Part shown: positions 25,060-44,753 of the stretch, piece by piece | Layout of the letters: each line of letters opens with the position of its first letter | Position numbering within the stretch: the first letter of the stretch is position 1 | The notes under the pieces: generated by a model | Told to the model about the DNA's origin: nothing | Database searches by the model: none | The model's input: only the letters and a program-made list of their open reading frames with translations | Made by a program: the position numbers and the translations under genes | DNA from: Chrysomallon squamiferum | Taxonomy: Eukaryota > Mollusca > Gastropoda > Neomphalida > Peltospiridae | Length of the DNA stretch: 64,000 bases | Assembly (NCBI GenBank): GCA_012295275.1 | Contig: CM022670.1 | Coordinates: forward strand, 8,366,212 to 8,430,211 | Reading direction: 5' to 3'

Positions 25060-28000
25060 ATATTTTTGTAATTCACGTTATTAATTACTGACAGGAGGAG
25101 GTGGGGGCGGTAAAGATGGACATTCGAGTTCAGGGTCGGGTGCATACGGTGGGGATGGTGGAATGTCACAGTTTGGTGAATACCTCAAAGCAGAAGGCGG
25201 GAAAGGTGCCAAGTCAGATAATTCAGGTTTGTTATAAAAAAGTTTATGTAAGTAAATTAGCAAAGGTTTTGTTAAATGCACAAACGGAATGTTTACCACA
25301 AATACATATCTTTTTTTTTCTGCAGTAATAAACTGACAACGAAGAAAGAAAGAAAGAAAAGAAATAATTAAATGCAATTAATTTTTCAAAAATAAATAAC
25401 AATCGTCTCTTGTTTATTATCGAATTCTATATAGAGCAAATGTATCATACAACCACAGTTTGTTTAATATATCAACATTTAATAACTATAAACATAGGTT
25501 CTTTGATTTATTTCATTGACAACTGTTAATGATAATATGGCAATTTCTAAGTGTTACACTATCAAAATTAAGAAGATCAAAAAAATAAAATAAAACAATA
25601 ATGGAATCTACTTTACACGTAGGAGGTGAAGGTGGACATGGTACAGTCGCCAATGGAGGCCAGGGAGGGATTGGTGGGGGTTGCAGCGCAGGTGCAGGAG
25701 CTGCAGGTCAGACAAGTGGAGGTGGGGGTGGAAAGGTTCCAGGATCATCCACATATCCCTACTGTGGCGGCGGGGGCAGTTCTGGAGGCAGTTCTTGCGG
25801 CAATGAATTTGCATCAATTCCCCCAGGAAAGTCAGGACCAGGAGGTGTTGATCCCGCGGGCAGATCTGGAGGTCTTTATGGGGGAGGTGGGGGAAGCAGA
25901 GCTGGTGGACGTGCTGGGGGAGGTGGTGGGTATTCCAGGAAAGTTATAAATGTGTCTCCAGGAGAGAACATCGCTATCAAAGTGGGAAAGGCAGGATCTC
26001 CAAGTTACTGGGCTGGAAAAGCTGCTCAAGGAATCGTTGTCGTGTCCTGGGGAGGACCTATTGATAATTTTGTCAACACATCAGCAATATCAACAGGTAT
26101 CTATAGTTTGAAAAGAATCGTACAAACTGTAACTAAAACAAAGATTTAAAAGTAAGAAACAAAAAAACTTGGTTAACTGTAAGCAAAAAAATACATTCCA
26201 CCTTTGACTGTATTGCATCTTATTCTATATACCCTAGTACTTTTTAACACCGACCTTTCAGAAAAAATATATACAAGCTGGAACGGTAAATATCTCAATG
26301 GTAATTCGGTATGCTTTTAGATCATTTGATGTTTCATAATCTTTTTACATTAAGCATTTACTCGTCTTAAAATATATTTATTTTATTTCATTTTTCTATT
26401 ATTTTTTATTTTCTGTTTTTAAAAGTTGTAATATATATTTTATCATTAAGATTTGAAAAAGATTGAAATATAATTTTTAATATTTAAAAAAAAAAAACTA
26501 ACACAGATGTTAAAGTATAGCAAACAACACATAATTAGTGTATATACATTTTGTTCTTGTTTTGTCTTCTGTTATCTTAATCTGTTGTGCCAAATGTATT
26601 TTATCTGACAAAACTTTATCCATTACTTCTTACTGTTTTATGTTAAAATGACTCATTTTATCATGTAATTTACCTGATTTTACTTTGCTTTGTGCTTTTA
26701 TTATCATAATCATCATCATTATCATTTTCATACCTACCATCATCATCTATGTATTCAGTTATAATAATAATAATTAGTAGTAGTAGTAGTATATGTAGTA
26801 ATATTTGTATTATTATTATTATTACTACTATTATTGATAAGGTTATAATTATTTTGTTGTTGTTACTGTTATTATAATTACATGTATTGTTATTAGTAAA
26901 TATCAATAACTAAATATTAAATATCAATAAGTCATTCATTTTAAAGTGTATTATATCTAAACACTGCATTTATTTCTGACTGTATGTACTATTATTCTTA
27001 TGACAGAACCAAGCTCTACAAGAACATCAGCAACTCCAGGTATTTATTTGAAAACTATCTCTCAGTTAGACACACACACTCTCTGTCTTTCTCTCTCCTT
27101 TTCATTTCTCTTCCTCTATCACTCTCTCTCACTGTCTCTCTTTCCATCTGTTTTTCTTACACATGCAGTCTCATTGAAAGTATGCATGTCAGTGTATGTA
27201 TGTATGTATGTATGTATGTATGTATCTGTATGACAAGTTTTTATTTTAAAACTATCTCTTAGTGAGAAAAATACATTAGCAACATAAATATGTATGACTA
27301 ATTTGAAAAAAAACATTCATAGAAACTGTGGATAAAACAAAAATTTGAAAATAAGAAATAAAAGATTGATTAACTGTAAACGAACAAATAAATTCCAAGT
27401 TTGAGTGTATTACATTTTATTCTACATACCCTAGTACATTTTAACACCGACCTTTCAGAAACAGTATATACAAGCTGGAACGGTAAATATCTCAATGGTA
27501 ATTCGGTATTCTTTTAGATCATTTGATGTTTCATAATCTATTTACATTAAGCATTTACTCGTCTTAAAATATATTTATTTTATTTCATTTTTCTATTATT
27601 TTTTATTTTCTGTTTTTAAAAGTTGTAATATATATTTTATCATTAAGATTTGAAAAAGATTGAAATATAATTTTTAATATTTAAAAAAAAAAAAACTAAC
27701 ATAGACGTTAAAGTACAGCAAACAACACATAATTAGTGTATATACATTTTGTTCTTGTTTTGTCTTCTGTTATCTTAATCTGTTGTGCCAAATGTATTTT
27801 ATCTGACAAAACTTTATCCATTACTTCTTACTGTTTTATGTTAAAATGACTCATTTTATCATGTAATTTACCTGATTTTACTTTGCTTTGTGCTTTTATT
27901 ATCATAATCATCATCATTATCATTTTCATACCTACCATCATCATCTATGTATTCAGTTATAATAATAATAATTAGTAGTAGTAGTAGTATATGTAGTAAT

Positions 28001-31000
28001 ATTTGTATTATTATTATTATTACTACTATTATTGATAAGGTTATAATTATTTTGTTGTTGTTACTGTTATTATAATTACATGTATTGTTATTAGTAAATA
28101 TCAATAACTAAATATTAAATATCAATAAGTCATTCATTTTAAAGTGTATTATATCTAAACACTGCATTTATTTCTGACTGTATGTACTATTATTCTTATG
28201 ACAGAACCAAGCTCTACAAGAACATCAGCAACTCCAGGTATTTATTTGAAAACTATCTCTCAGTTAGACACACACACTCTCTGTCTTTCTCTCTCCTTTT
28301 CATTTCTCTTCCTCTATCACTCTCTCTCACTGTCTCTCTTTCCATCTGTTTTTCTTACACATGCAGTCTCATATTGAAAGTATGCATGTCAGTGTATGTA
28401 TGTATGTATGTATGTATGTATGTATCTGTATGACAAGTTTTTATTTTAAAACTATGACTCAGTGAGAAAAATACATTAGCAACATAAATAGGTATGACTA
28501 ATTTGAAAAAAACATTCATAGAAACTGTGGATAAAACAAAAATTTGAAAATAAGAAATAAAAGATTGATTAACTGTAAACGAACAAATAAATTCCAAGTT
28601 TGAGTGTATTACATTTTATTCTACATACCCTAGTACATTTTAACACCGACCTTTCAGAAACAGTATATACAAGCTGGTACGGTAAATATCTCAATGGTAA
28701 TTCGGTATTCTTTTAGATCATTTGATGTTTCATAATCTTTTTACATTAAGCATTTACTCGTCTTAAAATATATTTATTTTATTTCATTTTTCTATTATTT
28801 TTTATTTTCTGTTTTTAAAAGTTGTAATATATATTTTATCATTAAGATTTGAAAAAGATTGAAATATAATTTTTAATATTTAAAAAAAAAAAAACTAACA
28901 CAGATGTTAAAGTATAGCAAACAACACATAATTAGTGTATATACATTTTGTTCTTGTTTTGTCTTCTGTTATCTTAATCTGTTGTGCCAAATGTATTTTA
29001 TCTGACAAAACTTTATCCATTACTTCTTACTGTTTTATGTTAAAATGACTCATTTTATCATGTAATTTACCTGATTTTACTTTTGCTTTTGTGCTTTTAT
29101 TATCATAATCATCATCATTATCATTTTCATACCTACCATCATCATCTATGTATTCAGTTATAATAATAATAATTAGTAGTAGTAGTAGTATATGTAGTAA
29201 TATTTGTATTATTATTATTATTACTACTATTATTGATAAGGTTATAATTATTTTGTTGTTGTTACTGTTATTATAATTACATGTATTGTTATTAGTAAAT
29301 ATCAATAACTAAATATTAAATATCAATAAGTCATTCATTTTAAAGTGTATTATATCTAAACACTGCATTTATTTCTGACTGTATGTACTATTATTCTTAT
29401 GACAGAACCAAGCTCTACAAGAACATCAGCAACTCCAGGTATTTATTTGAAAACTATCTCTCAGTTAGACACACACACTCTCTGTCTTTCTCTCTCCTTT
29501 TCATTTCTCTTCCTCTATCACTCTCTCTCACTGTCTCTCTTTCCATCTGTTTTTCTTACACATGCAGTCTCATATTGAAAGTATGCATGTCAGTGTATGT
29601 ATGTATGTATGTATGTATGTATCTGTATGACAAGTTTTTATTTTAAAACTATGACTCAGTGAGAAAAATACATTAGCAACATAAATAGGTATGACTAATT
29701 TGAAAAAAACATTCATAGAAACTGTGGATAAAACAAAAATTTGAAAATAAGAAATAAAAGATTGATTAACTGTAAACGAACAAATAAATTCCAATAAAAT
29801 ATATTTAATTTTATTTTACTTTGCTTTGTGCTTTTATTATCATAATCATCATCATTATCATTTTCATACCTACCATCATCATCTATGTATTCAGTTATAA
29901 TAATAATAATTAGTAGTAGTAGTAGTATATGTAGTAATATTTGTATTATTATTATTATTACTACTATTATTGATAAGGTTATAATTATTTTGTTGTTGTT
30001 ACTGTTATTATAATTACATGTATTGTTATTAGTAAATATCAATAACTAAATATTAAATATCAATAAGTCATTCATTTTAAAGTGTATTATATCTAAACAC
30101 TGCATTTATTTCTGACTGTATGTACTATTATTCTTATGACAGAACCAAGCTCTACAAGAACATCAGCAACTCCAGGTATTTATTTGAAAACTATCTCTCA
30201 GTTAGACACACACACTCTCTGTCTTTCTCTCTCCTTTTCATTTCTCTTCCTCTATCACTCTCTCTCTCTCACTGTCTCTCTTTCCATCTGTTTTTCTTAC
30301 ACATGCAGTCTCATTGAAAGTATGCATGTCAGTGTATGTATGTATGTATGTATGTATGTATCTGTATGACAAGTTTTTATTTTAAAACTATCTCTTAGTG
30401 AGAAAAATACATTAGCAACATAAATATGTATGACTAATTTGAAAAAAAACATTCATAGAAACTGTGGATAAAACAAAAATTTGAAAATAAGAAATAAAAG
30501 ATTGATTAACTGTAAACGAACAAATAAATTCCAAGTTTGAGTGTATTACATTTTATTCTACATACCCTAGTACATTTTAACACCGACCTTTCAGAAACAG
30601 TATATACAAGCTGGAACGGTAAATATCTCAATGGTAATTCGGTATTCTTTTAGATCATTTGATGTTTCATAATCTTTTTACATTAAGCATTTACTCGTCT
30701 TAAAATATATTTATTTTATTTCATTTTTCTATTATTTTTTATTTTCTGTTTTTAAAAGTTGTAATATATATTTTATCATTAAGATTTGAAAAAGATTGAA
30801 TAATATTTTTTAATATTTAAAAAAACAAAAACTAACATAGACGTTAAAGTGCAGCAAACAACACATAATTAGTGTATATACATTTTGTTCTTGTTTTGTC
30901 TTCTGTTATCTTAATCTGTTGTGCCAAATGTATTTTATCTGACAAAACTTTATCCATTACTTCTTACTGTTTTATGTTAAAATGACTCATTTTATCATGT

Positions 31001-32483
31001 AATTTACCTGATTTTACTTTGTTTTGTGCTTTTATTATCATAATCATCATCATTATCATTTTCTACCTACCATCATCATCTATGTATTCAGTTATAATAA
31101 TAATAATTAGTAGTAGTAGTAGTATATGTAATAATATTTATTATTATTATTATTATTACTATTATTGATAAGGTTATAATTATTTTGTTGTTGTTACTGT
31201 TATTATAATTACATGTATTGTTATTAGTAAATATCAATAACTAAATATTAAATATCAATAAGTCATTCATTTTAAAGTGTATTATATCTAAACACTGCAT
31301 TTATTTCTGACTGTATGTACTATTATTCTTTGACAGAACCAAGCTCTACAAGAACATCAGCAACTCCAGGTATTTCTTTTTGAAAACTATCTCTCAGTTA
31401 GACACACACACTCTCTGTCTTTTTCTCTCCTTTTCATTTCTCTTCCTCTATAACTCTCTCTCACTGTCTCTCTTTCCATTTTTTTCTTAAACATGCAGTC
31501 TCATTGAAAGTATGCATGTCAGTGTATGTATGTATGTATGTATGTATGTATGTATCTGTATGACAAGTTTTTTTTATTTTAAAACTATCTCTTAGTGAGA
31601 AAAATACATTAGCAACATAAATATGTATGACTAATTTGAAAAAAAACATTCATAGAAACTGTGGATAAAACAAAAATTTGAAAATAAGAAATAAAAGATT
31701 GATTAACTGTAAACAGAACAAATAAATTGTCTGGTACAAAAGGTAATTCGTTTTTTCTTAAACCGTAGTACATTTTAACATCGATTTTCAGAAACAATAT
31801 ATACAAGCTGGAATGGGAAATATCTCAATGGTAATTCGGTATATTTTTTATATTAAACATTTGTTCGACATAAAACATATTTCTTAAAATTATTTTTTTA
31901 TTTCATTTTTCTATGTTATTTTTATTTTCGGTTTTTAAAAGTTGTAATATATATTTTATAATTAAGATTTGAAAAAGAAATCATAATATATATATATATA
32001 TATTTTAATTAACACAAATACTGAAGTACAACAAACTATTGTAAGTAGCATGTGTAAATTTTCTTCTTTTATTTCTTGCATCTATTGTTCTTGTTGTTCT
32101 TCTTCTTCTTCCTCTCCTTGTTCTTGTTGTTCTTATTATTATTATTGTTCATAATGTTATTATTATTATTAAATTTAATACATGATAAATTAAATGCAGA
32201 ATTCTATTTGAAGACTGTATTTATTTCTGACTGTGTTTACATTTATTCTTTTTACAGAACTAACTACTACAACGACAACAGCCACTCCAAGTATTTATTT
32301 TAAAACTATCTCTCTGTGAGTTAGAGATTCTCTGTCTCTGTCGCTTTGTCTCTTTATTCCATTTCTCACTCTATCACTCTGTCTCCTGCCCTGAGTCTCT
32401 CTCTTTCTCTTTCTCTACACGCACATCCAATCACATATGAAATGTATGCATGTCAGTGTATATATGTGTGAGATAACTATACT

Positions 32484-32573
<90 letters not shown>

Positions 32574-33914
32574 AATTTGAAAGCATGCATAAACATGTAG
32601 GTGTTTGAAAATGCATGTACGTTTGTAAACAAAATGAATTTTGTTTATAAGAAATGTGTATATGTGTTTCTATGTAAACGAACAAATATGTAGATGTATA
32701 TTTTGTTTCTAAACATTTATTATAATCATTTAAAGCTACTCGATGCATGGGAACGTATTGTTCAGTTTTTATATCTGAGTGGAGCCAAATTTGTCAACGG
32801 ATACTGTGTTTGTACAAAAACTGGATACAACTACTATACGTGCCTACTCAATGCACTATATATAACTAAATATATCTATTCAGAAACGATCAGGTTCACA
32901 CACAAACATACAGATACACATACATACCCACATATACATATACACATGCACATACTCAGGCCTGCAAACACAAATATACAGATGCACATGCACATAAACA
33001 CACAGACACATTCACACAGACTGAGTCAGAGGCAATATTTGTAACAGGGAAATACTCGAATCGATAAAGTAAAGGAACATAGTTGAAATATTTTAAAATT
33101 ATTTTTTACACTGATTATGCTGGTTGTTTAGTACAAAGAAACAAAGGAAACCAGGGCTGTTCCATCTTACCACGGCAGAAAGCGATCGTCTGTGTATGGT
33201 TGTATCAACAAAAGCAGTCTGAATCTGTCGCCCGAAGTTCATGTATTTGGATGCTATGAGAACATCAATCGAAGGCCACCTAAAGCTGGGAATACAACTG
33301 TGGACATTGTGGGACACACAACCAAACCTGTTGTTCTGGTTTTGACCTCTTATGAACCTGTAGCCTGGATGATTAATGTTGCTGGAATGATTATCCAGAA
33401 AATCATGCCATAAAATTTCTCTAATTTTAAGAAAGCTTGTGTAGAATTTTTGGAATCTCATCACTTTGTAATAGTATGTGTTATATATATATAGCCTACA
33501 CATTACGGTGTAGAGTCATTTTATCAGTTAGCAATAGCGTATATTTATATATAACTTTTGATAAAGTAGACTGATAAAGCGTTTTTGGACTGCTAAGTAA
33601 AATGGGAAGTAACTTGATGTCTGTATGTGTTTGTATGCAGTATGTATGTGCATATTTAAAACTTTATATGTTAAAATCAAAATGAAATTGTTTTTGCTTT
33701 CTTGCAGTATTCTTACTATCTGGATAAGAGTTCTGTAGTGGTGGATCAAACCCTCCAGTTGAGAAAAGCAGAAAGAGTGTTTATGGATATTTAAAGTGAC
33801 AGCGGAGGTCACACGCTCAAGTTACTGGCTGAAGTCAAGAAACTCTTTGGTCATGTGACTTCCTTTTCTGGAACCTACAAAGTTGACCACTGGTCACTCA
33901 CGGTGGGCATCTAG
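20753..33914 (+). CDS. Gene 1 of the tandem family: secreted modular glycine-rich / mucin-like protein, 3' part broken
   Basis: I do not recognise a named family. The predicted order is: signal peptide 20753-20812; adapter 23173-23188; six-Cys domain 23609-23759, 23903-24054, 24262-24417; linker and Gly-rich domain 24642-24764, 25095-25226, 25623-26096; five 33-nt Ser/Thr-rich exons 27007-31369; ELTT exon 32258-32290; EGF/EB-like exon from 32736; C-terminal domain from about 33111 and at 33708-33914. The first eight exons join with canonical GT/AG sites and an open frame. From 32736 on, the copy has lost a donor (CTACTCAAT where paralogs have CTACGTAAG), lost an acceptor G (TTACA for TTACAG) and has indels and an in-frame stop (GGATATTTAAAG). 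Either gene 1 ends differently or its 3' half is a pseudogene or mis-assembled. The product would be extracellular. Confidence 0.6.
20960..22720 (-). mobile_element. Degenerate Penelope-like (GIY-YIG type) reverse transcriptase remnant
   Basis: Reading the minus strand from about 22700 down to 21000 gives reverse-transcriptase landmarks in order, interrupted by stops and frame changes. These are RPIISDCGSE near 22270, DTDSMYTNI near 22100, MYQQVCGAPWAS near 21940, LRYLDNILFIW near 21815 (the catalytic Y-x-D-D box, here YLDN), RTVDFLDVTIY near 21710, and HFNLPGH near 21100. The last motif is typical of the GIY-YIG-linked C-terminal region of Penelope-like elements. The second catalytic Asp of YxDD appears as Asn, and several stop codons break the frame, so it is dead. 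It lies in the first intron of gene 1, in antisense orientation. A different reverse-transcriptase clade is possible. Confidence 0.72.
22725..23172 (+). other. Diverged copy of the inter-gene spacer sequence upstream of adapter exon 1
   Basis: CCAATGCGTTCCC...ATTATCTATGTGCAGAGTC at 22748-22780 resembles CCAATGCGTTTCCCTAATAT and following sequence near 34057, with counterparts in the other spacers. In those copies it sits just after the 3' end of a C-terminal exon and before the next adapter exon. Its presence here suggests that an earlier gene copy once lay upstream and was replaced or deleted at the retroelement boundary near 22720. Confidence 0.55.
23173..23188 (+). CDS. 16-nt adapter micro-exon, copy 1 (phase 0 in, phase 1 out)
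   Basis: The exon is GTGAATAACAACAATG, flanked by TTACTTACAG and GTAAGTTTC. It encodes V-N-N-N plus one base. It converts the phase-0 signal-peptide exon to the phase-1 module borders used by the rest of the family. Exact copies lie at 35297-35312, 44754-44769 and 56989-57004 with matching flanks. Confidence 0.65.
23609..24417 (+). CDS. Six-cysteine domain X, copy 1 (exons 23609-23759, 23903-24054, 24262-24417)
   Basis: Three exons of 151, 152 and 156 nt encode a 153-residue domain that I do not recognise. It begins VTNCLNSKDCW, has six Cys (TNC, DCW, DCHG, LCSS, DHCEF, ECGV), and a central segment LFLSDSLSDRFLNIGDGSG. It ends near SSWTGKYYGKWIECGVRIPG. Outer borders are phase 1, the first internal intron phase 2, the second phase 1. 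The even cysteine number and secretion context suggest a disulfide-bonded extracellular domain. Copies at 40385-41176 and 52673-53459 are about 95 percent identical by eye, so the frame is under some constraint or the copies are recent. Confidence 0.72.
24642..26096 (+). CDS. Linker and glycine-rich domain (exons 24642-24764, 25095-25226, 25623-26096)
   Basis: Exons of 123, 132 and 474 nt, all bounded by phase-1 introns, give 243 residues. The first ends FTVPSGVTKIDVICVG, the lead-in typical of glycine-rich beta domains. The second and third hold long Gly runs with AEGGKGAKSDNSG, GGGGGYSRKVINVSPGEN and IVVVSWGGP. This is the pattern of Gly-rich domains found in bacterial and phage tail proteins and in the Gly-rich region of ALK-type receptors, where Gly segments pack as structural repeats. 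Only gene 1 has this module. The + strand is chosen because the frame is continuous and the splice sites fit. Function beyond a structural or adhesive role cannot be read from sequence. Confidence 0.72.
26097..31728 (+). repeat. Micro-exon array 1: five 33-nt Ser/Thr/Pro exons in 1.2- and 0.74-kb units
   Basis: The exons are 27007-27039, 28205-28237, 29406-29438, 30143-30175 and 31337-31369. Each encodes EPSSTRTSATP plus a split Gly/Glu codon, with CAG acceptor and CCAG|GTATTT donor, and both flanking introns are phase 1. Units are about 1198, 1201, 737 and 1194 bases apart, and intron sequence between units is nearly identical by eye. The product would be a mucin-like stalk rich in O-glycosylation sites, whose length depends on how many exons are included. 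Each intron carries TC-rich, TGTA and AAT/AGT simple repeats. Confidence 0.75.
31729..32290 (+). CDS. Breakpoint remnant of domain X exon 3, then ELTT micro-exon copy 1 (32258-32290)
   Basis: At 31729 sequence of the micro-exon unit switches abruptly to TTGTCTGGTACAAAAGGTAA, the last bases and donor of the third domain-X exon (compare 53449-53462). The rest of domain X is missing, so a deletion or recombination joined the array to the intron before the ELTT exon. That exon at 32258-32290 encodes ELTTTTTTATP in phase 1-1, a diverged relative of the EPSS exon, with a CCAA|GTATTT donor. Confidence 0.6.
32491..32570. repeat. (TC)n tract upstream of EB exon, copy 1
   Basis: A pure TC tract lies in the intron between the ELTT and EGF/EB-like exons. 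Counterparts are at 41913-42013, 54193-54273 and 58709-58820, each of different length at the same relative place. Confidence 0.95.
32736..33914 (+). pseudogene. EGF/EB-like and C-terminal domain exons, copy 1, disrupted
   Basis: The paralog at 42189-43374 is open, but this copy is broken at many points. The EB exon reads TTCAGTTTTTATATCTGAG where the intact copy has TTCCGGTTCGTATACGAG, and AAATTT for the Cys codon context AAATGT. Its donor GTAAGC is lost. The acceptor before the C domain lacks its G, and an extra A (AACAAAGG) shifts the frame. The donor after ATGCTG is replaced by CCATAAAA. The last exon lacks seven bases after TCTGTA and contains an in-frame TAA. Flanking introns are almost identical to the intact copy, so damage concentrates in exons and splice sites. 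Real pseudogenisation and local consensus error are both possible. Confidence 0.65.
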
Positions 33915-34445
33915 CTTATCATTTGACTGTGCAAATACATATTTTAATCAGGGTAAGAACCATGAGATCATCTGGAATCCAGTGTTTCTTATCTATAACG
34001 GCTCCTAGTAAAACACCACTCTCTATTAATCGCCCAAAACATGTTTGTCTTCCTGCGCCAATGCGTTTCCCTAATATTGTCTATGTACAGAGTCTAATCA
34101 GACATATATAAGAAAGAGAATATTCAAATCCTAAAATACATACATACATGAACACATACACACATATAATCATTAACACATATAGACATACATACATAAG
34201 TACTTAGCTAAGAAAAAGCCGAGGAAAGTTGATCACTAATTTTTATTCTCCAGTTTTCCTCCAAGGTTAATGGCAACATGGTTAATAACTATACGGGAAA
34301 TGATAGAGAGGAGAGGTGTTGGCCATGTAATCTTGAGACTTTTATCGTGTCAACTACAGCGATTCTGAGGCCTGCTTGTTCTTCTATCTTCCTTTTTTCG
34401 TTCTAGAGAAGCTATTTTTTATTTGTTTCTTGACCGGGGTGCTTG

Positions 34446-34793
34446 TCAGAACTTCTTAGGCCTACCCTTCCCAAATCCTTCCTTGTTTATTCGTGCCTTT
34501 CGAAAATAATTTATCTCCTCTGGATTGACGATGATCGACTTTATATTTGAAGTTGATGAGACTGGTTCGAATGTTGCTGATGTTCCTGTAGCTGCATTTG
34601 GGGCTGGATTTGTTATATCTAGTTCATGTGATTGATGCATTTCGTGTTGTTTTCGGTCTGTCGCAGAGGAAAAAAGGAGGACCTCATCACCTAACGCATT
34701 AGGAAGGAGTATAAAACACCTTTGTTCTTGAAAGCAGCTGTGATGTTCATGGAAGTGAAGGAAAGTGTGTAAGCACTGCCTATAATCTTGCAA
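34446..34793 (-). mobile_element. pogo/jerky-like transposase C-terminal fragment, spacer copy 1
   Basis: The minus strand encodes about 115 residues ending KEGFGKGRPKKF. The upstream part, clearest in the third copy (56165-56551), reads IGSAYTLSFTSMNI then GFKNKGVYLLLPNAFGD. This matches the layout of the C-terminal end of DDE transposases of the pogo/Tigger/jerky group (an A-Y-x-x-A-x-T-x-x-N stretch followed by GF-x-x-x-GIYP-x-NP). The catalytic core is absent. It lies in the spacer after the gene 1 C-terminal exon and has been copied with the gene units. Confidence 0.5.
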
Positions 34794-35296
34794 AAGTTAT
34801 GCACCGTTCCCTACATGCACTTTATACAAGCATGTGACCTTCTAAAATGGCGGACTGAAGACTAAAGAGCAGATATTGATAATCTTCACAAAAAATACCT
34901 CTAATCGAAACATAATGAATAGTTTCATAGTCTTTGATGATCCATACTATATCACAAACAAATATTAGTCCTAAAAATTTACTTTTGATGGTTGAAAAGC
35001 AAACTTTACCTTGCTAATTTTCCAAATACAAGCCTCGGTTAAAACAAAACAAATTTCTTCACTGAGGATTCACCATAGATTTTTAATGATGTCATCACTT
35101 CGGGATCCAATTTATTTTTCATTATCTATAAATGCTCATTGATCCACAGTGCTCCATGTTCCACTGTGCCCCGACTCCCCCTAGTACACACACATATATA
35201 TATACTTCACACATACACATTCGCATAAAGATATACACACATACAAATATATATATACATATTCGCATCTAACTGAATATATTTTAATACTTACAG

Positions 35297-43374
<8,078 letters not shown>

Positions 43375-43900
43375 CTTATCATTTGACTGTGCAAATACAT
43401 ATTTTAATCAGGGTAAGAACCATGAGATCATCTGGAATCCAGTGTTTCTTATCTATAACGGCTCCTAGTAAACACCACTCTCTATTAATCGCCCAAAACA
43501 TGTTTGTCTTCCTGCGCCAATGCGTTCCCTAATATTGTCTATGTACAGAGTCTAATCAGACATATATAAGAAAGAGAATATTCAAATCCTAAAATACATA
43601 CATACATGAACACATACACACATATAATCATTAACACATATAGACATACATACATAAGTACTTAGCTAAGGAAAGCCGAGGAAAGTTGATCACTAATTTT
43701 TATTCTCCAGTTTTCCTCCAAGGTTAATGGCAACATGGTTAATAACTATACGGGAAATGATAGAGAGGAGAGGTGTTGGCCATGTAATCTTGAGACTTTT
43801 ATCGTGTCAACTACAGCGATTCTGAGGCCTGCTTGTTCTTCTATCTTCCTTTTTCGTTCTAGAGAAGCTATTTTTATTTGTTTCTTGACCGGGGTGCTTG

Positions 43901-44260
43901 TCAGAACTTCTTAGGCCTACCCTTCCCAAATCCTTCCTTGTTTATTCGTGCCTTTCGAAAATAATTTATCTCCTCTGGATTGACGATGATCGACTTTATA
44001 TTTGAAGTTGATGAGACTGGTTCGAATGTTGCTGATGTTCCTGTAGCTGCATTTGGGGCTGGATTTGTTATATCTAGTTCATGTGATTGATGCATTTCGT
44101 GTTGTTTTCGGTCTGTCGCAGAGGAAAAAAGGAGGACCTCATCACCTAACGCATTAGGAAGGAGTATAAAAACACCTTTGTTCTTGAAAGCAGCTGTGAT
44201 GTTCATGGAAGTGAAGGAAAGTGTGTAAGCACTGCCTATAATCTTGCAAAAGTTATGCAC
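43901..44260 (-). mobile_element. pogo/jerky-like transposase C-terminal fragment, spacer copy 2
   Basis: Nearly identical to the fragment at 34446-34793, with small indels. It includes CKIIGSAYTLSFTSMNI and ends in GRPKKF. It was duplicated as part of the gene unit and not inserted independently, because flanks on both sides match as well. Confidence 0.5.
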
Positions 44261-44753
44261 CGTTCCCTACATGCACTTTATACAAGCATGTGACCTTCTA
44301 AAATGGCGGACTGAAGACTAAAGAGCAGATATTGATAATCTTCACAAAAAATACCTCTAATCGAAACATAATGAATAGTTTCATAGTCTTTGATGATCCA
44401 TACTATATCACAAACAAATATTAGTCCTAAAAAATTTACTTTTGATGGTTGAAAAGCAAACTTTACCTTGCTAATTTTCCAAATACAAGCCTCGGTTAAA
44501 ACAAAACAAATTTCTTCACTGAGGATTCACCATAGATTTTTAATGATGTCATCACTTCGGGATCCAATTTATTTTTCATTATCTATAAATGCTCATTGAT
44601 CCACAGTGCTCCATGTTCCACTGTGCCCCGACTCCCCCTAGTACACACACATATATATATACTTCACACATACACATTCGCATAAAGATATACACACATA
44701 CAAATATATATATACATATTCGCATCTAACTGAATATATTTTAATACTTACAG

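Noticed and set aside
25608-26029. Alternative frames across the glycine-rich exon, including minus-strand His/Leu-rich frames
   Set aside because: The GC-richer Gly repeat keeps several frames open. Only one + frame joins to neighbours by phase-1 splicing and carries the TVPSGVT and VSPGEN patterns.
34446-34793. Interpretation of the spacer frame as a host gene
   Set aside because: The third copy shows a pogo/jerky-like transposase C-terminal pattern and no upstream catalytic core or promoter is visible, so a transposon remnant is the simpler reading.
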